NCBI GenBank assembly: GCA_002421565.1
Contig: DIKC01000101.1
Coordinates: 764 to 7,198, forward strand
DNA from: Desulfobulbaceae bacterium UBA5628
Lineage (GTDB): Bacteria > Desulfobacterota > Desulfobulbia > Desulfobulbales > Desulfurivibrionaceae
DNA length: 6,435 nt
Direction: 5' to 3'
The notes below the pieces were generated by a model. The model was not told the DNA's origin. It did no database searches and saw only the letters and a program-made list of their open reading frames with translations. The position numbers were made by a program, and so were the translations under genes. Below, piece after piece: positions 6,367-6,435 of this stretch; positions within the stretch are counted from its first letter, which is position 1; each line of letters opens with the position of its first letter.

Positions 6367-6435
6367 GCACTTGAACCGTAAATGATCACATGATCCACGA
6401 GGCACGGCGGGCAGGATGGGTCCGCGCCCCATTTA

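Noticed and set aside
6381..6396. Small inverted repeat GATCA-CA-TGATC near the right edge
   Set aside because: Only 5 bp per arm and built from the self-complementary TGATCA. Too short to call an operator without more context.
6175..6432. 85-codon minus-strand open frame at the right edge, and a second open frame from 6434 to 6231
   Set aside because: Both run straight through the strong terminator hairpin and its T tract, and the first also overlaps the start of the ATPase gene. Neither has recognisable protein features.

Overview
The window looks like chromosomal DNA of a strictly anaerobic, GC-rich bacterium that carries Wood-Ljungdahl pathway genes. A Desulfobacterota (former Deltaproteobacteria) sulfate reducer or sulfur disproportionator is my best guess. 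It rests on gene content, protein style and base composition; no phylogeny was possible. All supported genes lie on the minus strand, so the biological reading order is right to left. The plus strand has no supportable gene.

Right end (about 6435 to 6218): a strong intrinsic terminator (10-bp stem followed by six T on the minus strand) closes a transcription unit entering from beyond the right edge. A weak candidate promoter follows it. Then comes a single 744-codon gene (6217-3983) for a PilB/GspE-type secretion ATPase. It has an N-terminal MshEN-like module of the kind that binds c-di-GMP, a complete Walker ATPase core with a four-cysteine zinc site, and an unusual C-terminal cyclic-nucleotide-binding (CAP/CNB-type) domain. 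No other pilus or secretion gene is in view.

Middle (3982-3697): a 286-bp intergenic region holds a probable terminator for the ATPase gene, entangled with a 14-bp perfect palindrome. It also holds a candidate promoter with a good -10 box and a strong Shine-Dalgarno for the next unit.

Left half (3696-1): a compact, probably co-transcribed set folD - cooS - metF with gaps of 21 and 35 bp. FolD and MetF catalyse successive folate C1 steps: methenyl-, methylene- and methyl-tetrahydrofolate. CooS is the nickel-iron CO dehydrogenase that interconverts CO2 and CO. Together they put methyl-branch and carbonyl-branch enzymes of the Wood-Ljungdahl pathway in one operon. metF runs off the left edge, so the operon continues outside the window. 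The most unusual item is the ATPase with potential second-messenger domains at both ends. The CODH also has extra cysteines at both termini that are worth checking.
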